This document shows positions 1-11,328 of a DNA stretch of 64,000 nucleotides, one piece after another. The first letter of the stretch is position 1; the number at the start of each line of letters is the position of its first letter. The translations under genes were made by a program, and so were the position numbers. The notes under the pieces are model-generated. The model was not told the DNA's origin. It saw only the letters and a program-made list of their open reading frames with translations, and did not search any database. The DNA is from Trichobilharzia szidati (Eukaryota > Platyhelminthes > Trematoda > Strigeidida > Schistosomatidae): the NCBI GenBank assembly GCA_944472155.2, contig OX235271.1:85945256-86009255 (forward strand), in the 5' to 3' direction.

Positions 1-310
1 GAAGATATCGAGAACGGAGAAAGGAATGACTTCTATGAAACATTGCTGTATGCCATCTTCTCGTTTCACTGCATTCCGTCCCAAACAGAATACAGAACCT
101 CAAGTTTTAGCTTCAAAGTCTCAATAGGTAACCTCACTCCCGATTTTTCTGCTTTATCGGGTTTACTACTGAGTAAGCTACCAGGATTTGAACTCCGAAT
201 CACGTTCGGTGCAGTTGGTAAGCATTCTACTACCACTGAACAATTGATGATATGTTAAGGTTTTATAGAAATAATGCCACCTTCAGATATTAACGACAAG
301 TTTTATTTAG

Positions 311-545
311 GATGGTGGTCGGGCTAAATGCATCACGAATTCGTAGAAGTTAGAATTTATGTGCTGGCCATTGAGTCGGGTCCCACCCAGTATCTGAATG
401 GTATACGAGGTTGAGTTGTAACCGAAAGGTCTTGGGTTAGAACCCTGTTGGTGGGTGCGTACTTCCGATGATTCCCAAACTAGGAGGATGAAACAGCTGT
501 CTGGCGGTACTCCTTGGTGGTTTCAATGATTCTCTAAATGGAAAA
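311..545 (+). mobile_element. Hammerhead SINE, nearly full 3' two-thirds
   Basis: This is a copy of the tRNA-derived SINE with a hammerhead motif that recurs throughout the window. In order it has the conserved body ('gaattcgtagaagttagaatt' type), a degenerate box A, a box B-like site at 435-444, and a hammerhead region at 457-510. The ribozyme keeps the GAAA side and the short self-complementary helix III, but its first core strand reads CCGAUGA (U4 changed) and an extra GG interrupts helix II. I expect it to be inactive. Family membership is seen directly by comparison with the other copies; retroposition is inferred. Confidence 0.75.
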
Positions 546-1462
546 CAAATTGTAAATAGTTGTTTCATTTCACTACTTGTACATTCAAAAAAAATCTGTT
601 GTACACTAGGTATTTTGTTAATTTAATCCAAGGTTAAAATTATGTATAGGGTTGTCATGGTTACAGACATCCAAGACAGCTGAACACACACACACACACA
701 CTCACATACATACATATGAAACCAGTGGACTAAATTCTCAATACAGTATTTTCACTAACCATATAAGCCACTTAGAATAATTGATAAGTGTTCACTTTGA
801 AATTTAATTTGATTCATGGCTAAAAAGTTGTTTATTTATATTGAAACCTTGTTTCGTTCAAAATGTATCAAATGAAATATACTTTGACAAAGGTGACTCC
901 ATTGAAAATTAGCTAAATTGATTGTAGAGTATGGGAATACTGAACAAAATATTCCCACAGTGAGTTATAAAAAAGAATTAAATAGCCAAGGGAATTTTTT
1001 TTCCGACGACTCATTTTCGTAAGCTGTACAATCGTAATTATATGTAACAAAGAATTCGTAAGGCCAATCAGATACTGCCAAAATTTATTCTGCAAAACGC
1101 ATTACGTAATGTAAGGTGTAACCTAGATGAGGTGACTAATTGGAAGTTAGAAAAGCAGTAGAAGTTGGCATAATGTAATAAGTGTGAGAAAATGACTAAT
1201 CAAGATGGTTGAGTAGAGTGGACAAGAACTAGTGGAAAGACGTAAAATGTTTTTTATACGAAATCTCTATGAAAGCGCAACGTTATTAATAAACAGTCGT
1301 ACAATGAGAATAAAATATGGATGATGAGAATAATAATAATAAGCTTGTATAATAAAAGGAAGCAAAATTTTAGTGAGAATATTACTCTGGCCACGGTAGG
1401 GCGAGGGAATGCATGTGGTGCTTTTGAATGCAGAGGTCCGGTTTCAGATCCCGAATAGCTAA
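546..1462. other. No assignable gene
   Basis: AT-rich DNA with a (CA)n microsatellite at about 684-701. Short ORFs here lack family similarity that I can recognise. Nothing else is supported. Confidence 0.5.
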
Positions 1463-1479
1463 TCATTCAGCTACGTACA

Positions 1480-2600
1480 GATGGCGTATTCGAAGTGCCT
1501 TTGTTCGATATTGAGCGACTCTGTGTAGCACTGTGAAGCATTCACGCAGGGGTGCTCGATGTCCAGAGATGACAAAGTGTTCGAGGATGGAGCTGAGAGT
1601 ATTCTTCTTCTCTTCTCTGGCTAGATAACCAAGCGGGACAATGTTCCAGAATACGTTTGTGGACTTGACGTTGCGTACGGCTGATACACTTTGTTCCACA
1701 CGAGCCAGTAAACTGATAAATATATACCATTGAGGTGGCCAAAAGCGGTATCTTATCCTTAGCGTTAGACTGGACTAACTGTCTGATGGAGAATATGATA
1801 CATAGAGTGGCTGCTTGAAATGTATTCTTCAGACATTCAGAAAAGTGGTTTCTAAGAATTTCTGCTTTGATATTACCTTTGAATTCCAGGTTCATGAAGA
1901 GAGTTTTCATAGGAACAGTTGTGATTTTTGGAGACGGAAGCTTTTCTTTCGTGTTTTTGTCGATAAATCTTGGTGGATACCAGTTGCCTAGTGGGTGTTC
2001 ACGTAATCAGTTTAACTTATTCTCTATCGTGTCTTCCGAACAGGGTTTTCCAATCCTTGAACTTGATGTACGTACCAGGTTTTGCTTTGGGATCAGTGGG
2101 ATGAAGCTCTGGAAGTTGATAAACTGTCCCATCCATATTGGCTTGAGATATATTGATCTTTTGATAGTGCAGCCTTGTCTTCAAATAAGCAGTACTTCGA
2201 GGAATGGAACTGCCATGGTCGATTCACGTTCTGAGGTGAATTTTATTGATGTGTTTGTCTCGTTGAAAGTTTTGAGGAGATACTCTAAGTCAACTTTTTC
2301 ATCATAAATTATTAACGTATCTTCTACGTATCTCCTGTATGAAGGTAGTTGACTGATCAAAGGATCGACGATGTTTTTTTCGAGACTCGCCACGAAGAAG
2401 TCGGCTAGGAGTTCACTGAGATAAGATCCTACGGCTACAACATCTTTCTGTACATAGTAGAATTGTTCATTGAATTTGAACTGGATATTAAACGTACATG
2501 TGAGAAGTAGTTCCTTCCGGTAGTTGATATGATTTCATAGTTTTTGTACAATTCTATTACAACTAATATGGTCGATAATGCAAAGACATTTCAACATAGA
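1480..2600 (-). pseudogene. PLE fragment: RT palm plus GIY-YIG region
   Basis: Read on the minus strand from about 2600 downward, this encodes the end of a Penelope-like reverse transcriptase and then the linker and GIY-YIG endonuclease. The RT part has a degenerate DG-V-A-G-S-LA-DFF block, then the catalytic block RRYVEDT (normally YVDDT) at about 2320-2340, then the FLEV block. Near 1650-1760 comes YIYQFT-SCG-K-I-RTQR, the GIY-YIG core with its arginine. Stops and frame changes separate the parts, so it is dead. The V-E-D replacement of V-D-D alters a catalytic aspartate. The 5' half of the RT is missing. Family call is firm; subfamily not determined. Confidence 0.8.
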
Positions 2601-2624
2601 TTTCTTCTCGAACAGTCAGTCAAT

Positions 2625-2775
2625 TGAAAAATCACTGAAAACCAAGGAGGAGTAGATAGCTGCTTCGTCGTAATTCGGGACTCTTCATTCAACAGTAGTT
2701 CCTCAACACCCCCCTACGATCGAATCCAAGATCACTATGATACGAGGTGAGGTCTTTGATCGTTAAAAGTGGTTA
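2625..2775 (-). mobile_element. Hammerhead SINE fragment
   Basis: The minus strand shows the box B-like segment followed by the ribozyme region (about 2643-2695: GAAGAGUCCC, then an altered loop, then ACGAA) and the SINE tail. The catalytic GAAA is altered. It lies next to the PLE fragment ending near 2600. Confidence 0.65.
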
Positions 2776-3488
2776 GTAATGATCATCCTAATAATGGAGT
2801 TATTCCAAAGAGTACTTTTAATACAATGTGGAATTTCCGACACTTAATACAATATTGCATATAATTTCCTCTTTACATAACATAGTACTGGGGAAATAGG
2901 AAGGCACTTACAATGACGATATTGTTCAATAAGTGTGAATGTGAATATAAAACTGAGGTTTAGGTGATCATATTAACAACAGTGTATTCATGAAAGAAAG
3001 AATAAAACGGACAGTTTACTTATGGCTTCTCAGTAAGTTAGTAGTTTCACGCCTTACACTTTTCTCATCACAAAAAAATATGTATGCCTAATAAGGTATC
3101 GTAGAGTTTGTATACGTAGTCATCTGAGGATAAAGTCTTCTATAGTTCCTCTTAGTTTTTATCTGATGAAATGCAAGGAGACTGTTGATTATAGACAGCA
3201 TGCTCAGGGGTTGACAAGATAATATTCTCTGATTTCTTGCACGAGTCCATGTGTCTATCCACGACAGAATTAACAGGTTGGTTTAACGGTAATTTATCCT
3301 CTCCAGTGAGAGCATATATTACCCTTCGAAATGTAACAAAATCTTGCTTATGTAGCTCAGGAAAGATTAAGTTGTGGGGAAAAAAGAGAAGAATTGGTAG
3401 AATAAAAGAATCAACACACTTTAAAAGTAAACATTGAAGGATACCAGATTATCTTCACTTTTTTACGTAGAAGGTTAGATGAAATATC
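2776..3488. other. No assignable gene
   Basis: AT-rich sequence in which I see no coding region, RNA gene or repeat family shared with the rest of the window. Confidence 0.4.
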
Positions 3489-3960
3489 TTCATTCAAGTG
3501 TTTGTTTGAAGGGATTCGATTGGTTACAGGATTTCATCAATAGCTGAAATTGGTTAGAGAACCACTGGAAAACCTGGGAGTACTGAACAGCTGTTTCGTC
3601 CTAGTTTGGTACTCTTCATCAGTACGCACCCACACTGCGAGGTTCGAGCCAAGGACCTTCTGGTTACAAGGCGACTCGTAGACCATTAGGCCACTGGGAC
3701 CCGATTCAGTGGCCGGCCCATGAATTCTAACTTCTGGCAATTCACGACATAGCGCGACCACTAGCCAATGTCATCCGTGTAGACTATTTGTCCTCACACC
3801 CGACCTGATGCGCTCTACTGGTCAGGACTTCGCACTAGAGGCTCAGGTAACTACCTACCTGAATAGGGCAAGTCGCTATTGAGCGTCTCATTGATATTCA
3901 GGTGTTAGTTTGTAGGGATTTGATTGGTTACAAGATTTCATCATGAGCTGACATCTTTCT
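3489..3960 (-). mobile_element. Hammerhead SINE, full unit with overlapping ends
   Basis: This is one of the most complete copies. On the minus strand it contains the unit head, a box A-like site (CAGTGGCCTAATGG), a box B-like site (GGCTCGAACC), the hammerhead (about 3575-3622) and the tail. The same tail sequence (gggatt-gattggttac-atttcatca) occurs at both ends, at about 3511 and 3915, 404 bp apart, so the insertion spans more than one unit. The ribozyme has helices I-III and GAAA, but core residue C3 is A. Overlapping ends are what a partial dimer or a permuted copy would give. Confidence 0.8.
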
Positions 3961-3984
3961 AAAAATTATCATAATATGGGAATT

Positions 3985-4470
3985 TGTAGGAAGGGTCAAA
4001 GGAAACGCGTTATCAAGGATATTTAATATTTGTCTTATTTTCGACTTCAGTGCCATTTACAGTACAAGAATCATGGGGATGAACTAGTTCATGAAACTCA
4101 CACTTGTATCTAAAAGTGAAATTAACAATTTGACACTTGGAGAGATTTAGCCTAAGACCACCTGACAAGGACTACTGAATAATTCTTGATAATAAGCTAA
4201 TCGCTTTGAGACAATCTAACTGAGATATGGCCAACATGAAAACTGTCAAATCATCGGCATACTCAATAAAATTGGCCTCATCAAAATGGAGCAAGTCAAG
4301 GAAGAAGAAAAACAACAAATATGGAGAGAGAACAGCACCTTGAGAAACACAGGTAACAGTGAGTGAAGACGTGGAAGACTTCCCACTATACACAGTGTAT
4401 TGCTTCCTTTCAGAAAAGTAAGAATACAGCCATTTATTAATCGAGCACCCTGCTTGCACCAGCCTCTGAG
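3985..4470 (-). pseudogene. CR1/Jockey-like LINE reverse transcriptase fragment
   Basis: Minus-strand translation gives KWLYSYFSERKQYT, then a VSQGAVLSP block (RT motif B, usually VPQGSVLSP) and IEYADDLTV, the catalytic YADD motif, at about 4240-4265. The motif order and spacing are those of non-LTR retrotransposon RTs; the wording resembles CR1-type schistosome elements more than the RTE families elsewhere in this window. The thumb-like continuation reads on to about 3990 in a shifting frame. The 5' RT portion, the endonuclease and the 3' end are missing. Confidence 0.7.
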
Positions 4471-4790
4471 ATGGAGTCGAGTGGCCGACCCATGAGTTCT
4501 AACTTCCACAAATTTGAGTTATATATAGCGCCACCTCCAACCAATGCCATTGGTGAGTTTTTCTTCTCAAAACTTACTTATTAGCCCCCTCTAGACACGA
4601 CTTCTCGCTGCAAATCCAGACAACTTCATTCTATAATCAGTCACTGGTGAGCACTAGAATAATTTTCAAGTGTTGCATTGTACTCATTAGTGCTTACTAG
4701 TGACTCATTACAGGACGAAGTGACCACGAGTTTTAATGAGAGTTGGTGACCAGAGGAGTCAGCCTAGTCGGATGTGAGCATAGATAATCT
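4471..4790. mobile_element. Two hammerhead SINE heads in inverted orientation
   Basis: From 4471 to about 4690 the minus strand carries the SINE body and unit head. From about 4690 to 4780 the head motif (gtgct-actagtgac, then the gaccag region) reappears on the plus strand. No ribozyme is present in either half. The palindromic arrangement resembles the fold-back copy at 33765-33951. Confidence 0.55.
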
Positions 4791-4824
4791 CCACTGACTT
4801 TGACAGAACTTAGAATTCACAAAT

Positions 4825-4965
4825 TCTGTTCCATTGACTGAATAATCAACAAATTTGCCTCGTAACTCGAAGGTCCTCGATTGGATCCAACGTGGATTGA
4901 AGAGTCCATAAAATAGGACGAAACAAATTTTGTCCTCTGAATTGTTGTCGACTTCAAAGTATAAT
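4825..4965 (+). mobile_element. Diverged hammerhead SINE with longer helix III
   Basis: A degenerate tRNA-like 3' half precedes a hammerhead-like segment at about 4891-4942. Helix II (GUCC/GGAC) and GAAA are intact. The helix III region can pair ACAA with UUGU, longer than in other copies. Core position 3 is U instead of C. Confidence 0.55.
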
Positions 4966-6686
4966 TTTTGCTTATTGAATTGTTCCTGCTGAATGGGTTA
5001 CTTGTTGATCTGATGAACAGAGATTCAGTAATCAAACTGTCTCTGCTTAACTATATCAGACTTACTAAGTTCACCCCACTCTACCCTATGTTGTGATTAT
5101 AGATAGATGTATGGCTACATTTTTGTGTATACAGATATGCTGAGTGATCCTGATTGAATGCTTTAACCTATTCACTTGATCTCACAGTATTTATATGGAA
5201 TTAGGTGTTTATCATCAAACAATATCTATTCTACTGGGATCATCAACCTGTAATGACCAAAACTCAAGTATATGAGTCTGAAAGTAGGAAGCTAATTGAT
5301 AGCCTTCCCTACTTCTGTGAGTCACACACAATCCAAAATTATATTCCAACAGTGTCAAACGTCGATTTAACGTGATAGGATCTGTCGTACTACTGAACAA
5401 TAATAACTCATATCAAAAATACAAAAACTACCTCAACAATGTCATCCAGAAGATATTGAATCCAGAGGTTTTTTAGCTACAAAATACGTAACAGGCGGTA
5501 AAACTCCTCTATAACCAAACACAACTGTAAAATACTTGAGAATCAACAAGAATATTCGCAGAAAGATGGAATGAAAACTCTGTCTGCATGTATCGAACAG
5601 AAGAAATACACAGTCCTAGGTCAAACAGTCACTCCATGGAGTAACCTTGACTTCACCCAAACGAAACCACGATTGTACAACCACACAGTACTATCAACAC
5701 CACCACCACCACACAACATCAAAGTGAAGCAGTAACAAGGATTCAGTGAAAAGAAGATAAACCAATGTTAGTACAAAAGAGATACAGATCATGCGAAAGG
5801 GTGGTGTGATTGAAAAATTAGTTGAAATATTCAAGTAACTATCAATACTGTAAATAGATTGTTCCTGTGATGATTTTGAAATCAATGTTTCTACGAAAAA
5901 CTTAAAAGACTTCTTTGTATGGGTTTACAAGTTTTCGGCGTTCCTTTGATATTGAAATGGCAGAATTATAGTTTACGGTGTTGCCAAATTCTAACCATCT
6001 TCAAGTAAATACCACATGTCACTACAGATTGTGTTCAATCCAGCACATATAAGACCTAGAAAACTAGGATACCTTAATATACCAGTTCAATTTTCCACAC
6101 TATATATGTCAGATGACTTTTAATTAATTATGTTGTTTATTAAAGATCAATGTTGGAAATGGCGAATGTAATTTGTGCAACCAATCTATAGACATTTCGC
6201 ACAATACATATGAGTGGAATAGAGTGATTTGGCGTCTGTTTTAAATACCAGTTTAATCAACGTTCCTAGCTTAAATATACATTTAACATACTAATAATTA
6301 TATATTAAATATTCCCATAGTAAAATTTAGAACAACACACTTAAGTCAACAATATTGTTTTCAATTAGATCTCATCAGGCTTAACTCTAATACACATAAG
6401 TTTACAAATAAAAATTCAAATATAAACCAATCATAGTGTTTTGTCTATAGGATAATAAGATGGGGAATATAAATTGTGCAATTAGTCATAATAGTGGTAA
6501 TAATAATAACAATAATATAATAATGGTCTTATCAATAATAAGGATGAAAAGGTGAGGCAATCTGTGATAACAAAAGTAATGAAAAACAGCATGATTAAAC
6601 AAACAACTGTTCAGGTGGAAGTAGTCGATAAGGGCTAGTAAAAACAAATGAACCGATTAAGTAATGTTAGATTGTAAGGGAAGTAA
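4966..6686. other. No assignable gene
   Basis: About 1.7 kb of AT-rich DNA with low-complexity patches (TAATAA repeats near 6480-6540). I recognise no domain, RNA gene or shared repeat. Confidence 0.45.
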
Positions 6687-7300
6687 ATGAAACACCTTTA
6701 TAATGAAGATGTGATAAGATTAAGGGATGATAAGAAAGTAAATAGTCTGTTATCTAAGCAACACAGAGAAGCTCTAAGAGAACTTAGAAGCAACGAAAGC
6801 TTAATTATCAGCAAGGCGGATAAAGGTGATGGCATAGTTTTACTGGACAAAAGCGATTATGTTGAGAAAATGGAAGGTATTCTGAGTGATCAAACTAAAT
6901 TCCAGTCTCTTGGTGTTTACAAAGACCTCAATGTAAGAGCGGAGAAACTAATGACCGACTCCCTCAAAAAACTGAACCAAATAGGAGTATTATCATCAAC
7001 CACGTATGAGTCCATTCATCCACGTCTTTACGGTCTACCCAAAGTGCACAAACCGGGTCTTCCTCTTCGCCCTGTTTTAGATATGTATAACTCTCCATTT
7101 CACGGAACAGCGAAGTGGTTAGTGAAGATTCTGGGTCCTTTGCACAGAGAAATCGTGCAGCATAGAATAAGTGATGGCTTCGACTTTATTTCTAAAATAT
7201 CCGAGACTAATGTGAGGTATAAACGCATGTTATCCATGGATGTATCATCACTATTCACTAATGTACCGCTTATGGAAACAGTAGATTATATTATATTAGT
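6687..7300 (+). pseudogene. PLE reverse transcriptase, N-terminal half
   Basis: An open frame of about 200 residues encodes the front of a Penelope-like RT. Visible blocks are SKADKGDGIVLLDKSDY (the conserved ADKG block, about residues 41-57), then LPKVHKPGLPLRPVLD (motif 2-like, about 114-129), then SMDVSSLFTNVP (motif A with the first catalytic Asp). The frame then runs into an AT microsatellite (about 7290-7336) and ends, so motifs B, C (YVDD), the thumb and the GIY-YIG domain are missing. The uninterrupted frame suggests a fairly recent truncation. An upstream start is not defined; the methionine at 6687 may be internal. Confidence 0.85.
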
Positions 7301-7377
7301 ATATATATATATATATATTATATTATATATTATATAAAATAAATAAATTTTTTGTAAATGACATTAAATGAAGTGGA

Positions 7378-7490
7378 AGGTGTGCGCTGCTGAAAAGCCC
7401 CAAACTAGTATGAAATAACTAATTCTCTAGTGTTATGTGGTTTCTAGTGGTTCTCTAACATATGTCAGTTTCACATCTACTTATGGTCAA
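7378..7490 (+). mobile_element. Hammerhead SINE 3' fragment
   Basis: It begins at the ribozyme (about 7382-7430; core CUGAAAA, degraded helix II) and continues into the SINE tail (ttctctaac-tgtcag). Confidence 0.6.
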
Positions 7491-8400
7491 TTGGAAGAAG
7501 GACTACTATGTTAAAAACTTCTAAAGAAGGGAGAATTAAGCCTGTGCAAGAACTGGTACGGAATTCTGCTGTTGTCCACGCGAAGTAAAATATTAAATCG
7601 TTTCATCCTGGAGATCCTGGATGAAAAACTCCGCCCAAAACATGCTGGATTCAGGAAAAGCAAATGATGTGCGGGAAAAATTGCTATACTACGCATGATC
7701 ATTGAACAAGGCATAGTATATATTATATAGGCCTAATTGTTTAAAAAATGCTACATTTATCTTTACAGTACAGGGCTGTTTGTATTCCCACCCTCCCTCC
7801 ATACGCACACTTATAATGTTGGAACCCAATTGGTTGTTGACTGTTTTAACTTATCAATGTAATTAGTTCCTCTCAACACCATTTAAAGCACATATGTGCA
7901 TGTGATTGCTGTCAACCCTTTTGTTGTTGATTCGAAACAGTAAAAGATGTACACTTCAACGGTCTATCTTCTTGTCTTCTTGCGTCGAGGGTTCGGTGGT
8001 ATCGTATCGTTGTTGTTGCTAATTGTGATCGGAACAGTAGGTCTGAAAACCGACTAGGTAGAAATTTAGTTAGCGTAAACTACCAAGTGTATTAATGATA
8101 ATAACAGAACGTCAGTCAAATCCCTAAAACAACTTTATGAACTTCAAAAAAGTCTTTGATTACGTCGACCACGAAGTAATTTGGTAACTACTTCAACAAT
8201 AAGGAGCAGTGCATCGCAAATCTTTATCAAACATATTGAACGGCTATATGATGGTTTTTCATGACAAGTAATTCATAATGGAAAACTCAGTGAAGCGTCT
8301 GAAGTGAGGACTGCCTACTATCATCGATGATCATCCTAACTGTGGTGGACTGGATTACACAGCAAACCGTTGGGAGTGGGAAGATGGAGAAACGTTGTAC
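7490..8400 (+). pseudogene. LINE family B RT fragment split by about 390 bp
   Basis: Plus-strand reading in shifting frames gives an RTE-type RT. At 7495-7717 are the fingers blocks (CKNW-GI-LL, then AGFRK, then IIEQ); at about 8108-8400 come the N-F-FKK-FD-VDHEVIW block (motif A) and the following helix. Unrelated sequence at 7718-8107 separates parts that are contiguous in the other family B copies (21244-22715 and 58580-59992), so it looks like an insertion or rearrangement. It is full of stops and not functional. Confidence 0.65.
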
Positions 8401-8469
8401 AGACGAGAAGAAGCTGGAAGATCTGGGTTAGAATGGATATGAGTTTCTTCAAGGTTGCAGATACGCCTC

Positions 8470-8650
8470 TCTGACTGGTGAGTGCCACATAGCACGAAAT
8501 CTGGATCCGAGGCTTCCCTTGGCCGATTGCCTCCAACCATCTAAATCATCAATCCCAAGTGCACCGTGAAGGCGAGCCAACTAAAATGGTGACCACACAA
8601 TAAACTTGACTATTAGAATTCAGTCTGCACCAAAGATAGACACACCACAC
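8470..8650 (+). repeat. Dispersed repeat R3, copy 1
   Basis: It shares the blocks 'cacgaaa', 'gattgcctccaaccatcta' and 'agaattcagtctgcacc', in the same order, with 54350-54540. No coding potential or tRNA-like boxes. Identity unknown. Confidence 0.5.
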
Positions 8651-9251
8651 TAGTTACTAACCAGTGTTCAATCAAGGATCTGGATTTCGTGGACGATTTA
8701 TATCTAATGTCACACAGCCTCCATCACGGATTAAATTTTATTTTAATAAAATCACACAGTGTTTGTTATACAGTAATATTTACTGATCACCACACTTCAA
8801 GCAAAAATTATTACTGCTCAAAATCATATAAAGTCACTAATCGCACAACTTTCTTGCTTCATTTATATCCATGAATACAAATTGATGATGAGACATTTGA
8901 ATAAAATCAATATAAGATAAAGTACATTCAGAAACAATATTAGTGTTGTCAATAAAGTACAATCAGATGGAAAATCAGATGTACTCACAGTAAAATAAAT
9001 AAATAAATAACTTGTTAGAATGTTATAATGTGAATTGAATACACTTTAACATTATTCATTATCCTCCTCTGATTCGACTGGTTGTGATAATATCTTCCAT
9101 ATCTCTGGTATTGGCGATGATGCGTTACTTCTATTGCATGTTTTGGTTGTAGACTGGATAAACCAGGCAAGATTCAGTAATTAATCTGTCTCTCCAGCTA
9201 CCTACCTATATTACTTCTTTGGAATTTTGACTCTGTCCATGAATATGGCCT

Positions 9252-9400
9252 TATGGGGTAACCTGGCTTATGTACTTTTATAATACCATAAATATTTTAC
9301 TAGCGCTATTAGTTTTAGACATTAAATTAAAATTAATAACGCTAGTAGAATATATGGTACTATAAAAATATATACAAACCAGGTTACGTCATAAGACCAA
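9252..9400. repeat. Palindrome at the inverted/direct junction of PLE-2
   Basis: Arms at about 9252-9318 and 9325-9400 are imperfect reverse complements; they include the stretch that encodes the start of the RPIVDF block. The centre near 9320 marks the switch from the inverted 5' segment to the direct element body, with part of the ORF duplicated in inverse. Such a junction is expected when a second cDNA is primed from the opposite strand during insertion (inference). Confidence 0.6.
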
Positions 9401-9947
9401 TAGTAGATTTCAGAAATACGCCTGCATGTGAGTTATCAAAACACTTAGCTCTAATACTGTACCCGATATGAAATCATTCAAACTCTAGGCTAACTGATTC
9501 ATACGAAATGAAAAGGAAGCTAAATGACATTCAATTAGAAAACAATGAAAAATACTTAGTTTTGATATAAGTAATCTCTCTATACTTACATACCAATCAA
9601 TATGGCCATGGAAGCAGTTAAAAGAGAACTAACTTCTCATCCCAAACTTACTCATACGATAAAGGTAGCTTTGAGAAAATTACTTTAGAAATTTATTTAT
9701 GCCTCACATCTACTGTCTTTTAATTCCAGGGAAAAATGTATAGACAAAGAGAATGTGTAGCAATGGGATGGATCACCAATATACCCTATCGTGGTAGATA
9801 TCTTTATGGATAGCTGGGAAAATATGGCTCTTAATACATTTAATCCTACTCCAATGATTTGCTGGTGATATGTGGATGACACTTTCACAGTGTAAAAAAC
9901 ATAACATATCGCTAACTTCTTGATACACATAAACTCATTAGTAGAGG

Positions 9948-10270
9948 TGTAACGACAGAATGCAAGAGTCAGGCAACAGATAGTTAGTTATGGAAATCAA
10001 CACATATTTACAGATCTTCGTGTGCATTATTATAGATTATTGTTAGCTGACAAACACAGTTTCCTGATTGGTTGTTTCTCACTAAAAGTTGATCTTTCAT
10101 CTCTGTAATGCTGTCTCTTGAGTGTCAGATCATCTATCTGCTAATTGTATCTGCCTACGCAAAGTCTGCTGTCCGTCTTTGATCTTGTTTTCACATGACT
10201 GATACTTGAGACATAAACATTTACGTCAATTACTGTCTACCAATTTGGCTAGCAGCCATCTCTCACCACA
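9948..10270 (-). mobile_element. Solo LTR inside PLE-2
   Basis: It starts TGTAACGACAG and ends CTCTCACCACA, giving TG..CA termini, and is flanked by a perfect 4-bp direct repeat GAGG (9944-9947 and 10271-10274). It belongs to the family with copies at 38019, 48225, 52260 and 56920. In the sense direction (TGTGGTGAG to GTTACA) other copies show a TATA box and a polyadenylation signal, so this copy is in minus orientation. It splits the PLE-2 RT frame and is therefore younger. There is no internal gag-pol. Confidence 0.8.
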
Positions 10271-11328
10271 GAGGGAATAAAGTTCACATTTGAATCGGAA
10301 AATGGACAAGGAGAATTACCTATGTTAGATTGTAAAATATAAAGTATAGAAGAAGGTTACATGCATACTAGCTTTCATAAAAAACCAACGCATTCAGCTA
10401 ATAAATATTTAGACTTTAATCCATCTAGTTCGTTGTCTATCTATGAAGGATGGCTTAGTTAAGTGTCTAATAAACCGAGCAGTAGCACTAAGTAGTACAA
10501 GAAAAGACCTAAACGATGAAATGAAACAGATAGAAAAATAGCTGGTTGGTGTTAAATAACTATCCCGTAAAATTCATTAGGAAGATCAGAAAAGCTTAGA
10601 AGCAAATTAAAAATAATAGTGAAACTAATAATTATAACATAATAAGAAAAAATATAAGGTGTCTGCAGTTTTGTCATATTAGGAGGGGGACATCTGTGAC
10701 CCTACGTAGGATTCTCAACAAAGCAGGAATTAGAGTGGCATTTAAACGTGCAAACTAACTCGTGTGGGACAAGCCCTGCAGGCTAAAGGACCCAGTTGAC
10801 CCAACTAAACGAAACAGTATAATTTACAAAATACCTTGCAATGACTGTGAGTGAGGTCAACTACATAGGTCACACTAGTAGATTAGGAGTAGTGAGATTG
10901 TAAGAATGGTTGACCCCGAGAAGATAAGCAATCGCACTGCATGCAGTAACATCCAACCACACAATAGGGTGGGAGAGGGTTAAAAATGTAAAAGGTAATC
11001 TAGGTAGGCAGGTGCAGAGAGAGATTGATTACTGAATCTTGCCTGCTTCATCCAGTCTACAACCAATACATTCAACAGAAGTGACGCATCATCGCTAATA
11101 CCGGAGATAAGGAAGATATTGTTACCACCAGTCGAATCAGAGGAGGATTTTTATTTTATTTTTTATTTAAACGCAGAAAAAACCTGTTACAATATGGCAC
11201 CAAGAAAGATGCGCCACACAATAATAATAAAACAACATAGATTAAAAGTAAAAATATAAGTAGAAAACGGATAAAGAACTTCATCTGGAAGGAAAACAGT
11301 CATGTTTAACAAGTTCAAACAGTATTCA

